This document shows positions 40,765 through 50,494 of a stretch of DNA of 64,000 nucleotides, in pieces. The DNA lies in contig RDEW01000010.1 in assembly GCA_011109175.1 (NCBI GenBank), forward strand, positions 355,837-419,836, given 5' to 3'. Source of the DNA: Dicyema japonicum. Its lineage: Eukaryota > Dicyemida > Rhombozoa > Dicyemidae. The notes below the pieces were generated by a model, which made no database searches, had not been told where the DNA came from, and saw only the letters and a list, made by a program, of their open reading frames with translations. Every line of letters starts with the position of its first letter. Position 1 is the stretch's first letter. A program made the translations under genes and the position numbers.

Positions 40765-43700
40765 TTGAATCTTTATTTTACAGAAACTTTACGACTTGGT
40801 TTCTCTTTCCAACGTTTCATGAAGGACGGGCGCAATCTTCCTGTTGGAAAATTAACTTTGAAGTCTAGAGGGGAAGCCACGTCGCTTGTGAGACTGGGGA
40901 TGGTGTTTGGGTTCCAGAGAATTCGTTTTGAATGGTACAGAAAACCGGTAACTAAGTGCTACCGATGCCAAAAATTTGGGCATATTCGAATTCTGCATAG
41001 AAAAGGAAAGGTACTTAATTTGTGGTGGAGAGCACAAGAACTCTTGTTTGGCAAGGACAGTGAAAGTAAATGCATTAACTGCGGGACAGTAGGTCATTTG
41101 GCTTGTTGTGGTGGCAGTTCTTCAGCAAAGGCTGCCTTCAAAGAAAGAACAAAATACATAACTAAGGTGTTTCGACCCGTTAAGGGGATTAAAGCTGAGG
41201 CTGTTGAAAGTGTTTGGGGAAAATCTACACACCCCATAAAATATGATTTTTAAACTTAAATGGACGAAAAAATGTCGACCGTGAATACTAACCGAACCTT
41301 TGAAATACAAACATTGTTACCAAATACATGAACAAAGGGAATGCTGTCAGTACTTTTAATTAGGTGGAAAGTCTAGTTGCAGACATGGAATTGATAAATG
41401 CTGTTGACAAGTTAGTTTATATATGTGCCGAATAATGATTTGACGTCAGGAAATTGTTGGCCCTTTTATTGGAGAGGCTGAGGTTCTACAAGTATGAAGT
41501 CTATTCATACTATCATTGCAGTGAACGCCCGATACTTAAAGAGAAGGCGTTCTGAGATTGTGCATGTGCTATCCACCAATCACGTTGATATATTAATTGT
41601 TAATAAAACGAAGTTAAAGGGTGAGGATAATATTCACCTTGAGAAATATTGTTCTCTTGATATTAAATGGAAGTCTGGTTCGGTTGCAGGAACGGGTACA
41701 TCTTTGTTCTACAGATTAAATCTAAGGGTTCGTAACCTGAGGATCATATCCCAAGAATTGTGTGAGTTTGTTTCTCTGGAAGTACGAGTGAAAAATATGT
41801 GGATGAAAAATTGGAGGAAATGTTTCTAAAAAATTATCTTCGTATCCTTATCTTATCGAGAATTTTTTTTCATGATGAAAATGCACCGTTCTCGATCCTT
41901 TTGGGGACTTAAACTAAAGATACCTCGTTTGGTTGTCTGGGGACGAACAGAGACGGCCTTGTTTTGAAAGATATGTCCAGGTTTTCTGTTGTGATGTCCT
42001 CGACTCCGAATCACTATTTTCCAAGTGGCTGAGATTATTTGGGAATGGCGTTAATATCGGAATCTGTTCATCAATTTTTGAAACGACCGATTACGCTTGG
42101 TGATATTGGTAGTGATCATCTACCAATCCTTTATAAACTCAACCTAGCTCCTTTAGAGGTCAAGCCTGCTCTAGTACGCTATGATATGACAAGTATAAAC
42201 TGGGATCATTACCGAAAAATCATTGCTATATATTTTGAACGTTTTGAGAATTTTTGTAATCCGGAGTCTTCAAGTTGGATCTTGAGAGTTCGAGTGACTC
42301 TCTAATTGTTTTTTTTAAATCGTACCTCGAAACATATGCGAATAAAGTCCATTCGGTTAACAAGAATTCTCCATTGACACCAAAAAATGTTATAGTCCTT
42401 TAGGAAAGAAAACAATGCTTGAAAAACAAACTACGTCGATGTCCTGATCCGCATGACCGTAGGCTCATGGAGCTAGAAATTATGATGATCACGCAAGGAA
42501 TACGCAGATTAGAAAATTTTAAGAAGAATATTTTTTGGATAGCTGAGTGCAGCGAATTGTATCGAAAAAAACCCAAACTTTTGGAAAGTCTAATAAAGTA
42601 ACCGGACGTAAATCCAGAAAAGAAATTCCACTGTTGCAATGTCATGATGGGTCTCCTGTATCTTTAGAAGAAATTCCTAACCTGTTTGGGATGAACTCTC
42701 GAAAATACAACAGGTTGACCCTGATGAGCGACTGTCTTCTTTGGCCCTCAGTTCTCTAAAAGAAAAGTTGGAAAAAGTAGTTAGTTCTTTGCCTCTACGT
42801 CACAGCCCTATAAATGCTGGAGAAGTTGAAAATGCGGTAAAATGCACCAAAGACAATGCTCCTGGAAAGGATAAGATCGCTATTCGTTTATTCAAGGAAG
42901 CACTCCAGGTACTCTATGAATATCTGGGACCAACGATCTCAAGAGTTATGGAAAGAATTGTGTTCAACAGACTTTATGAAATATAGAACGTAATGATATA
43001 CTAAAGAGCATCAGTGGGGTTTTCGAAAAAAATCGGTCTTGTGAGATCGTTTCTACATTGGTAACGCGTCAATTGTGAAGGCTTTGGAATCTAAAGAATG
43101 TTTGACCGCAGTCTGCCTTGATATATCCAAAGCTTTCGACATTGTGTGGCATCTTGGTCCTCTTATTTGTCTTGCGAATTGTGGTGTTGAAAAGAAACTT
43201 TATTTTTGGATACCAAGTTTGCTCTCGGATAGACGGTCAATTGTTAATTTTTTAAACCATTAGTCTCGTGAAATTTGGCCGAGAATAGGTGTCCCTGAGG
43301 GTTCAGTGCTCAGTCCTCTATTATTTAACATTGTAATGAGTGAATTGCCTTCCCAGAAAATCCACGTACATAAATCTTGATATACGCTGATGACGTCATA
43401 ATTTATGATGTTTCTTTAAACCCTTTGGTATCTGAAAAACGATTGAAGACGTACATGGACCAGATTGAAGAGTGGTTCAATGAAAACTTTTTTTCGGTGG
43501 AACGTGAGAAGTCTGGTATGCTGAGGATTACTGGAAGCAGGAAAATGGCTAACCTAAAGAGCTTTTTACAAGACATACCTTGGAAGAAGACTATGAAATA
43601 CCTTGGCCTCCTAATTGACGAGGGAGGTAATTTTATGGAACATGCTAAAATACGAAATAAAAAAGTTACGAACGCTCTTTACTGCGTTAGAAAATTAAAG

Positions 43701-44092
43701 CTCGAGCCGGAGACCTTTGTTTATGTCTTCGAGCCGGAGACCTTTTTAACACTGCAATACTACCTGCAATGCTATACGGTTTAGAAGGATGTGATTCGAA
43801 AAAGATAGACTCTATCCTCAAAAATTTGAGAAAACGCGAAATTTTGCTCTAAAGCTTGCTTACGGATAAGTCCTCGTATGCCAATTCACCTATGGTTAGA
43901 AAGGAAAAATGTGTAAGGTTGGCGGAACTATCGAAAATCTTATTCGAGGTTTCAAATATTGTACTAAAGTATCATGCACATATCTTCAGAGATGATCCTG
44001 TGTTTACGGATTTTTTAGGAGAGAGTGTCGGGGTAGAAGTAGGTTGGCATGACCTATTCCCCCATCACTTAATTTACAGAGCTTTTTTGTAA
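40765..44092 (+). mobile_element. Jockey-like LINE with CCHC ORF1 and ORF2, decayed
   Basis: ORF1 (40765-41253) ends in two zinc-knuckle-like motifs, CYRCQKFGHIRI and CINCGTVGHLACC, typical of gag-like ORF1 of Jockey-type elements. ORF2 starts at 41494 with an AP-endonuclease (IIAVNARYLKRRRSEIVHVL; later ITLGDIGSDHLPILYKL, the SDH motif). A linker follows, then RT: CLDISKAFDIVWHLG, GVPEGSVLSPLLFNI, MIYADDVIIYDVS and KKTMKYLGLLIDEGGNFMEH. A C-terminal domain lies up to about 44092. ORF2 is split by several stops and frameshifts, so the element is dead, but nearly the whole architecture survives. Confidence 0.85.
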
Positions 44093-44095
44093 TAA

Positions 44096-44615
44096 CTTGC
44101 TAACTTACTATTCAGCTATACAACGTTGAGACCTGGATTATTCTCAGTGGAGAGGCTGGACTCTTTTTACAGGAATCAACTGAAAAAAATAACAGAATAA
44201 ACTGCGCGTCCAGGATTTATGCGAATGAATCTACAAGAATGTGATAAGAAATCTTGTAGAAGAATATTTGGACACATTTTGATGATGGAGTTAGTATCCC
44301 CGCCAAACAAAGCAATGGAAGACTACTATGTTTGCCAAGAAGGCCGTTTCTGCGGAAGGCCTAGGCAATCTTATATAAAAGGACTTTAAACGGACTCTTA
44401 AACGTCGTTATATAAAAGGACTTTAAAAACATAAAACAAAAATTAAAATCCGCTGACGACCTAGACACATTAAGACCCTTAGCTAATAGTGGAGGAGTGT
44501 TGAAGAGATTGACAACAAAATTGTTTACTTTGCTAAATATGAGGGTTATAAATATTATGGCTTTCTTGAAAGTGTTAATAGTGATAATAAATATATTAGG
44601 AAACCATGTCACTAA
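44096..44615 (+). mobile_element. LINE family T, 3'-terminal fragment
   Basis: Pieces match the C-terminus of the copy at 7.5-9.2 kb: FGHILMMELVSPPNKAMEDY, a CGRPRQSYIKGL block and a DDLDTLRPLANSGGVLKRL block. The conserved tail (ttataaatattatggctttc) then leads into TAATA repeats. There is a small internal duplication (tatataaaaggactttaaa occurs twice). Confidence 0.75.
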
Positions 44616-44976
44616 CAATTCTCCGTTGGTTCGATACGCATTACTGACAGCTTTGTTGAAGATTCCTTTTTTTCTCTGTTGCTTCTCTTCTCTTGTTTTA
44701 CTAGAGCAGTGTCATGTGATTAACCTGTCGCAGCCATTTCTCTACCACTCGATCGACATTAATAGCCGATCTTCATTCTCATCTCGTCGAGTCGCTTTCG
44801 CAGAACACTCTTGATCTTCTCAACTTTTCCATAAGCGAAATCACACGCTCCATGTTTCTAGTCAAGTACAATTCATAGAGTCCATTGAGAAGCGATTGAA
44901 TGATTGTACGTGAAAGAATAAATGAAAACATCTCCACTTTGAGCTTCAACCTCCGCTTACATAGAAATCGTCTGGT

Positions 44977-45300
44977 GTAGCCGGGTGGCTTAGTGGTTAG
45001 GTGTCGGGCTTAAATGGGTTAGGCTACGGGTTCGAATCTAGCTGCTGTTCACTTGGTGGAAGGTTCACGCATCTACGATGCAGAAAGGGTTTGACGAGTG
45101 ACGGCGTCATCAGTGAATACTCACTGCGGAACTGGATTGTCTAGAAAGGACACTCACACAAGAAAAAAAAAGAAGTAAAGATCATTCCTTGTTCTACGAT
45201 TAGTTAAAATTAACTGTTCTTTACTTAAATAAAGTGTGTGTCCTGCCTATGCGGAGCTATAGATATTATGGCTCTCGTGAAAAGGCTTTATTATTATTAT
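44977..45300 (+). mobile_element. SINE-A, best-preserved full-length copy
   Basis: The tRNA-like head starts gtagccgggtggcttagtgg with an A box, then a B box GGTTCGAATC at about 45029. The body is acgagtgacggcgtcatcag, a gcggaactggattgtctaga block and an A-rich stretch. The tail is gctatagatattatggctct followed by (TTA)n. Its length is about 320 bp. It is a reference copy for the family and likely transcribed by Pol III (family knowledge). Confidence 0.9.
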
Positions 45301-45359
45301 ACTGGCCTCGCTAAAGACGAGAGGCAATTAAAAATTAACGATGATTCTCGTTTTATATA

Positions 45360-45552
45360 ATAAATGTTGAGGTTGAATTCTCCACCAATGCTTAAATTAA
45401 ATATGGTCCTTGTGCCTGCTTTAACAAAATATCTATTAGAGCCGTCGTTGTGCAGTAACACGTGGATGGCAAACAACTAGGAATTAATTTAACGTGTGCT
45501 AGAACAATAAGAAAAACACCCCCGATTTATATAAGGGACAAATTAATCATGA
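45360..45552. other. 3' flank of the TGF-beta gene, duplicated at 56.7 kb
   Basis: Non-coding sequence that recurs in diverged form at about 56690-56870, ahead of the decayed TGF-beta copy. The duplicated unit was therefore genomic DNA, not a spliced mRNA. Confidence 0.6.
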
Positions 45553-46041
45553 TTAAACGCACTTACACTTTGTTATGAGAAGATTTTTGATACTCCTCAT
45601 TGCATATGTATCAGATAGGACGATTACAAGATCCTCAAATTCAACAGGGACGCAGCAGGATTTTTTGTGTTTGACTCTCAAATATGTTATGGAAGATTTG
45701 TTTTTGTGATCTTTAATTATACATGGTCCTTCACACTCGGTGGCGAAATATAGATGAGGTGATTGAATCCAATTAATTCCGATTTCTTTAAAAACAACGG
45801 GTCTATAAACCACACAGCAATTATAAATATCGCATTCCAACGAATTTGTCCTTTTTTCGTTTTTACTGTTAAAAATTGATTTTGTTGGATTGATACTTTG
45901 CAATTCCAAGAACTTTAATCGGGAAATTTCGAGTTCTTCTGACATTCCAAGGCCTTGAAGGATTTTATCCCTTTCGAATTCATCAAAGCTTTTATTATTT
46001 CTTTCTCCCGTGGTGAATGCAAAAAATATAAAAATAAACAT
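45553..46041 (-). CDS. TGF-beta superfamily ligand, unusually short
   Basis: A single minus-strand frame of 162 codons has a hydrophobic leader (MFIFIFFAFTTGE) as signal peptide. A pro-region of only about 60 residues ends in a basic site (KNEKR). The cystine-knot domain follows: CDIYNCCVVYRPVVF, IGINWIQSPHLYF, TECEGPC, SCCVPVEFEDLVIVL and the terminal KNLLITKCKCV. The C...CC start resembles the nine-cysteine TGF-beta/activin/myostatin branch rather than BMPs. Pro-domains are normally over 200 residues, so either a 5' exon is missing (an AG acceptor lies just upstream, and the frame is open to it) or the ligand is truly reduced. The segment between GPC and CC is shorter than in vertebrate TGF-beta. 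It would be a secreted dimeric signal. Confidence 0.88.
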   Translation of the reverse strand: MFIFIFFAFTTGERNNKSFDEFERDKILQGLGMSEELEISRLKFLELQSINPTKSIFNSKNEKRTNSLECDIYNCCVVYRPVVFKEIGINWIQSPHLYFATECEGPCIIKDHKNKSSITYLRVKHKKSCCVPVEFEDLVIVLSDTYAMRSIKNLLITKCKCV

Positions 46042-46450
46042 AACTAAAAACGCCTAAAAAATTTCTGATTTTATCGAAATTGAAGATTTATATTCCAAGA
46101 AACACGTGCTTATTACGGTAAATTACATAATTTGTTTCTACTTGTGAAATGATTGAATATAAATTAATTTTTATTTTATTAATGGAAATAATTAAGATAA
46201 TTAATTAACACGGCCATCCATCCAAAGTGGACCCCGCCGACATTATCGACGTTGCGTTGCCTCTCACGATTGCAACAGAGATCAACTTGAGAAGCCACCG
46301 GGTCTCACGTGCGTCGTGGCTTTTTAGTGTAGCTAAGCGTCCAAGTTTTTTTTAGGAAGCGAAGCGATTTTCCACTTATATAAATTAATTAAATTTCACA
46401 TAGACAAGCAAAGTGGTTAATTAGTTTTAAGATTGAAATAATGACGTACT
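46042..46450. other. Spacer containing a GC-rich island
   Basis: Bases about 46205-46330 are markedly GC-richer than their AT-rich surroundings (cacggccatccatccaaagt ... ccaccgggtctcacgtgcgt). I could not match them to tRNA, 5S or spliceosomal RNA patterns. A similar island at 48935-49025 shares a 'gtgagac' plus 'atggct'-type core on the minus strand. They may be pieces of an unrecognised repeat. Confidence 0.3.
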
Positions 46451-46458
46451 TCTATTGC

Positions 46459-46924
46459 TGCGTTTCTCAACTTTTTTCTGGGGACCCCTAATTTTTATAT
46501 TCAAATCGATTTTATGTTATATATTGAGACTTATACTGTATGGAATTTTTTTAATACGTCTCACTATCTGGGAAAAAAACATTACCCGTCATAACTTTAA
46601 TTCTTCTATATATTGCATCACTCGAGAAATAAGCTCCTTAAATTTAGATTCAAAATCAGCTCCAAGAAGAATTTCTGCCTTTGAGACAAAGGAAGGTTAT
46701 ATTAAAAGTTCACCACAGTGGGAATTTGTGCAAAATGAATATTTTGTAAATCCAAATTTGACATAAGGATCAGTCGCTTAGAATCCGGAAAAACACGCAA
46801 TTACGCAAATATACCAAAATCATTATAAATATAATTTTATTGATTTTTAAATTAAAATTCGTGGGGATCCCTTGAATATTTCTGAAGACCCTCGGGGTAC
46901 CCAGAGACCCCGTTAAGAAACTGC
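46459..46924. mobile_element. hAT-like non-autonomous element (MITE)
   Basis: The element begins tgcgtttctcaacttttttc and ends with the imperfect inverted complement gttaagaaactgc, giving terminal inverted repeats of the form NNNGTTTCTYAAC. Inner sub-terminal blocks (ggggacccctaa and ggggtacccagagacccc) are also complementary in style. Flanks are tctattgc (46451-46458) and tttattgc (46925-46932), an 8-bp target duplication with one mismatch. An 8-bp duplication and a TTTCTCAAC-type TIR are hAT hallmarks. The 103-codon frame inside has no transposase features. Confidence 0.7.
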
Positions 46925-46932
46925 TTTATTGC

Positions 46933-47720
46933 ATGGATTGTTTATTTAGTTTCATGATCGATGAAAGTCATTGTCTTCATTCTTCTTAGACGGGGTGACA
47001 AAATTATGGAACATTCGAAACCCGAAGTTCAGAACAAGGAAGTAGGATCCGGATTCTAACCATGTCTGTGCCAAAATTGAGGGATCTTTGGGGATCATAT
47101 GTCAGAAACTATAGGATGATGATTCTATGTATGTGTTGATAATAATAAAAATTTCTCTTAAGTGACTGTCTGATTGGGCTATCCTACTTTTAAGTGCAGA
47201 TGTATTTTAATAGTAAACGTTTATTTCCAATTTTAAACATAAAGTCCCCCAAAATAATTTTTCCATCTATTTCAGAAGCACAAGAATTTTAAAATATGTA
47301 GCTGCCAATAGATGTAGATTCCAATAGTAGTGACCCTTGTCTATGAACTTTAATAACCGTCGTCACAAATAATAATCTTATAAATATATTCTAGAACAAT
47401 CCACCCTAGAATGAAACTGAACAGATTAGCTGGCCGTTCGATTTGAGTGCCTGCCTCATATTTCAAGTGTCAGCCTCTCTAGGGTCCGCTTTAATATAGT
47501 GGACTGTAGATACGCCTAGAGTTTCCTATCTACCCCCTAACTGTTTTAGATTACCCTTGTGGGACTTTTTTGCAATTCCTTCCCACGTCATTATTATTGG
47601 AATAACTAGGACCCAAGCCCATCACGTTTGCAAGCAAATCATACTTCCTTTTTTTTCACCTCCACAGTCTGCAAACGGTCTTGAAACGTAATGCCTGACT
47701 CCTTATCAAGTACCACAATT
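46933..47720. other. Spacer, nothing recognised
   Basis: No coding continuity or repeat terminus identified. Confidence 0.35.
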
Positions 47721-47724
47721 TCCA

Positions 47725-47960
47725 AAAACTTTCACTTGATTGGTTAAGAAATCTTCTGACAGAGAGAAGATCATTTGTGAGATGTGGAGGATTTATTCAT
47801 AAAGAGATTGTTATAAAGAGGTGAATGCCACAGGCTCAGTCTTGAATCCTCTGCTATTTAATATATTTATGAGAGATTTTCCGGCTCCCAGGAATCCTAG
47901 TACTAATGTGATTACTTACGCGGACGACGTACTTATATGTGACATCTCGAAAAGTCAGAT
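47725..47960 (+). mobile_element. LINE RT fragment (Jockey-like)
   Basis: With one or two frame changes the plus strand reads LTERRSFVRCGGFIHKEIV, then GSVLNPLLFNIFMRDF and VITYADDVLICDISKSQ. These are the RT B and YADD motifs of a Jockey-like element. The fragment ends abruptly where a minus-strand LINE fragment begins. Confidence 0.7.
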
Positions 47961-48277
47961 CCTTTGGTAGTCTTCTTTTAGGCATAATGATAATATCCTC
48001 CCTCGAAAAGAAGGTCTTCCGTTCAGATTAAAATACTCTTCCAGGCAATAGTACATGATGTGCCACAGTTTAGCCTCAGGAAATGCCTCATCGCGAAAAG
48101 TTCGGTGATTGGTGGGCCCATATAAGTTCGGTGATTTGGTGATAACTGGGCCCATAGTTTTTCTCAGATCTCTTGACCGTCACGCCTGAAGGCACTGATG
48201 TGTGACAAGAATTCTTCTACTGTGCTTTGTATACGATTTAGTACGATGATAAATACTGTTGTTGTAAAATAGTCGTT
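47961..48277 (-). mobile_element. LINE fragment, duplicate of 52.65-53.0 kb
   Basis: Nearly the same sequence occurs at about 52652-53000, including an internal echo of ttcggtgatt followed by gggcccata. The 52.7-kb copy decodes on the minus strand to an RT finger region (see that entry). Here the fragment stops exactly where CHMP4-derived sequence begins. Confidence 0.65.
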
Positions 48278-48575
48278 TTTTAAGCTTTCAAGTTGCATTT
48301 CAAGTGTAGTTATGTATCCGTCAAGTTTCTTTAAATTATTTTCAATCTTTTCTTTCGCTTTAAAGCAGCAAAACCGCCTCTTTTATATTGATTAGCAGCA
48401 CACCGTTTGGCAATAGCAATCTCTTGGTCGATTTTTTGGTGATGTATTCTTCCTTCTTTATTATTTCGACAGTCTCTGATATTTTTTGCGCTATCTTTAA
48501 TTTATGGAGTTGATCCATCAGATTTTTTGCAAATTATTCTATCCACACAACAAAAGATAAACTATTCTATTACAG
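48278..48575 (-). pseudogene. CHMP4 partial duplicate, start codon lost
   Basis: About 300 bp match 38317-38620 of the CHMP4 gene, covering the 5' leader and first 95 codons. Small deletions include one that removes the ATG region (ccaacaaccccatatcca is absent), plus substitutions and frameshifts. The downstream exons are absent. The copy includes untranscribed-looking 5' flank, so it looks like a DNA-level fragment rather than a processed cDNA. It is fused at its 3' side to LINE sequence. Confidence 0.9.
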
Positions 48576-48609
48576 GGTTTTCCTATGGATTAATTTGTTG
48601 AAGTTTTAT

Positions 48610-48890
48610 TCTTGCTTGTCTGTTCTCCTCTCTCTTCCTAATAGAGTGGCGTCATGTGATCCACCTGTCTAAGTGACGCCCAGTGCCAGGCCGGCACGAA
48701 AAAGGATCATTTGCTCTTCCCCACTCCACTGGAGGTGTTTCCACAACTGCATGTAATGGACGTCTTACCTTTTATGCTGATTCCAGATGGACTCTGTTTC
48801 TGTAGAAGTGGACACTTGATACACTTAATTAGTTGGTTACTTTAACTTCTTTCTCGGTGTATCCGGGTTAATAATAAATAAATAAAAATA
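48610..48890 (+). mobile_element. SINE-B, well-preserved copy
   Basis: It carries the full body: agagtggcgtcatgtgatcc, gccaggccggcacgaaaaag, a 'ctcttccccactccactgga' block and ctctgtttctgtagaagtgg. The tail is tttctcggtgtatccgggtt followed by AATA repeats. It serves as the reference for the other SINE-B copies. Confidence 0.88.
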
Positions 48891-49164
48891 ATAAATAAGG
48901 AAAAAGAATAGTTAATTTTAATATTAATTATTCAGCTGTTGGGAGATGCATAAGCTATTCCCACGGACAACAGCCAACGAGAGCCTCTCCTTGAGCCATC
49001 TCGTCTCACGAAGATCACCAGTTTAATAATTAATAATTTAGTCAGAAAATTTAATAACTTTGGCAAATATTTTTGGGATTATTATTTATATTTATTAAAA
49101 CATTATTTATATTTATTGGAATTTTTAGTTTTTATAAAAACAAATTTTATAGGAAAATGAATTA

Positions 49165-50450
49165 AATGAATAGTTACAAAAACAAAAAATTTGCTGTATC
49201 CGAGGATAACCGAAACCTTGTTATAACTAAATATGAAGCTATTAGACAGTTGTTTCTATCGTCAAAAAATACAAAAATACAGGAAGTTTTGCCTTAACAA
49301 AACATAATTGTTGACGAAAAAAAACTTAATTCATCAGACATCTTATTTTTGATTAAAAGAATTGAAGAAGATGTTTCATTTACGCTGAAGAATTGATGTG
49401 CAAAGAAATGTCTCTCTATCGACAATAAATAGGACACTAGAGACATTTGGATATAGTTTTAAAAAGATTCAATATGTACCTATGGCGAGACATTCTACAA
49501 TAAATATGGAAGAAATTTTATAGACAAAATGGGAGTTAATTGTTCGATGAGATCCAAATTTGGGAGATCTATAAAAGGAGTTACTCCAAAAAATATGTCT
49601 ATGGCAAAACAAAGAAGAAGTAACCTTAATTGAAGTGGGCATTACCTCACAAGACCGACTAAAGCAAGTTGAAGTTGAGAAACTTTACAAATATGACTTG
49701 CTTGCAAATGAACTTTCGCTGCCTATGAATGCTAAGTGAAGATTATTCAGCGGTTTTGACATGGGATGGAGTTGTCTCAAGATGCTTCAAGAATCATATG
49801 GATAAATTATCTATTGAAGAATCAACGAGGACTTACATCCAATCGGTTGTGCTGAAGAGAACGTCGAAAGTATGCTCATTGAACATAAGCCTGGGATGAT
49901 GGTATACGATGAAGAGTACGCCTCTGCTATCTCCCAACTTGTGGAACTGGCATGCCGTGAGGACAGCCCACTGGACTCTAACGGAGATATTTCGACTGAA
50001 TCTGATGTGGAAATGGGGAGTAACAAGGAGTTAATGCACACTCTTCTTCTAATAGAAGAAGAGGGATTACCAACAATCTGGATCAAAATCCGCTTAATTA
50101 GTCAATTTACTCGTTATAAACAAATATAAAATCTGATATGTGACAATACATCAATTCACAAGAGCGAGCAATTAAAGTGTTGTATTCGGAACTGGTATCC
50201 AATTAATTTTTAACGTGCATAGGGAATGAATTGTATTTTTGCCTCCTTATACTCCTCAACTTAGTCCAATTGAAGAGTTTTTTTTTTCGTTTGAAAAAAT
50301 AACATCAAAATGAAAAATAGTAGGAACTCTGAGGAATTAATAAACGCAATCCGAAACATCGGAGAAATTCCATCAGATGTGTGTAATAATTTGTATAGCC
50401 ACATGCGTAGCTATTTAGTTAAAGCATTGGCTGATGAGTAATTTTAATTT
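49165..50450 (+). pseudogene. Tc1/IS630-like (DDE_3) transposase, broken, with insertion
   Basis: Plus-strand pieces form a DDE_3-type transposase. An N-terminal helix-turn-helix region reads FAVSEDNRNLVITKYEAIRQ. A central strand shows GRSIKGVTPKNMSMAK. The later catalytic region reads ICDNTSIHKSEQLK (second Asp, 'DN..IH' motif). The signature end reads LPPYTPQLSPIEEFFF (final Glu) and ends in YSHMRSYLVKALADE. Stops and frameshifts are frequent. Roughly 49735-50125 does not belong to the transposase and separates the domain parts. Such transposons cut and paste at TA sites (family knowledge). I did not find TIRs. Confidence 0.75.
49735..50129 (+). other. Foreign segment inside the transposase
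   Basis: Two overlapping frames read VSRCFKNHMDKLSIEESTRT / YIQSVVLKRTSK and then an acidic 85-codon ORF from 49872 (GMMVYDEEYASAISQLVEL; DSNGDISTESDVEMG). Neither belongs to DDE_3 transposases. The style suggests another repeat's coding part or a host exon that was inserted here. I do not recognise it. Confidence 0.4.
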
Positions 50451-50494
50451 ACAGTTGTTTTTTTCAATTAATTAGTGCAATTGTATCATCAAGG

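Noticed and set aside
40852-41310. Minus-strand ORFs of 62-81 residues
   Set aside because: Antisense to the zinc-knuckle ORF1 of the Jockey-like LINE.
46455-46766. 103-residue protein
   Set aside because: The frame lies inside the hAT-like MITE, is low in complexity and has no transposase or host domain.
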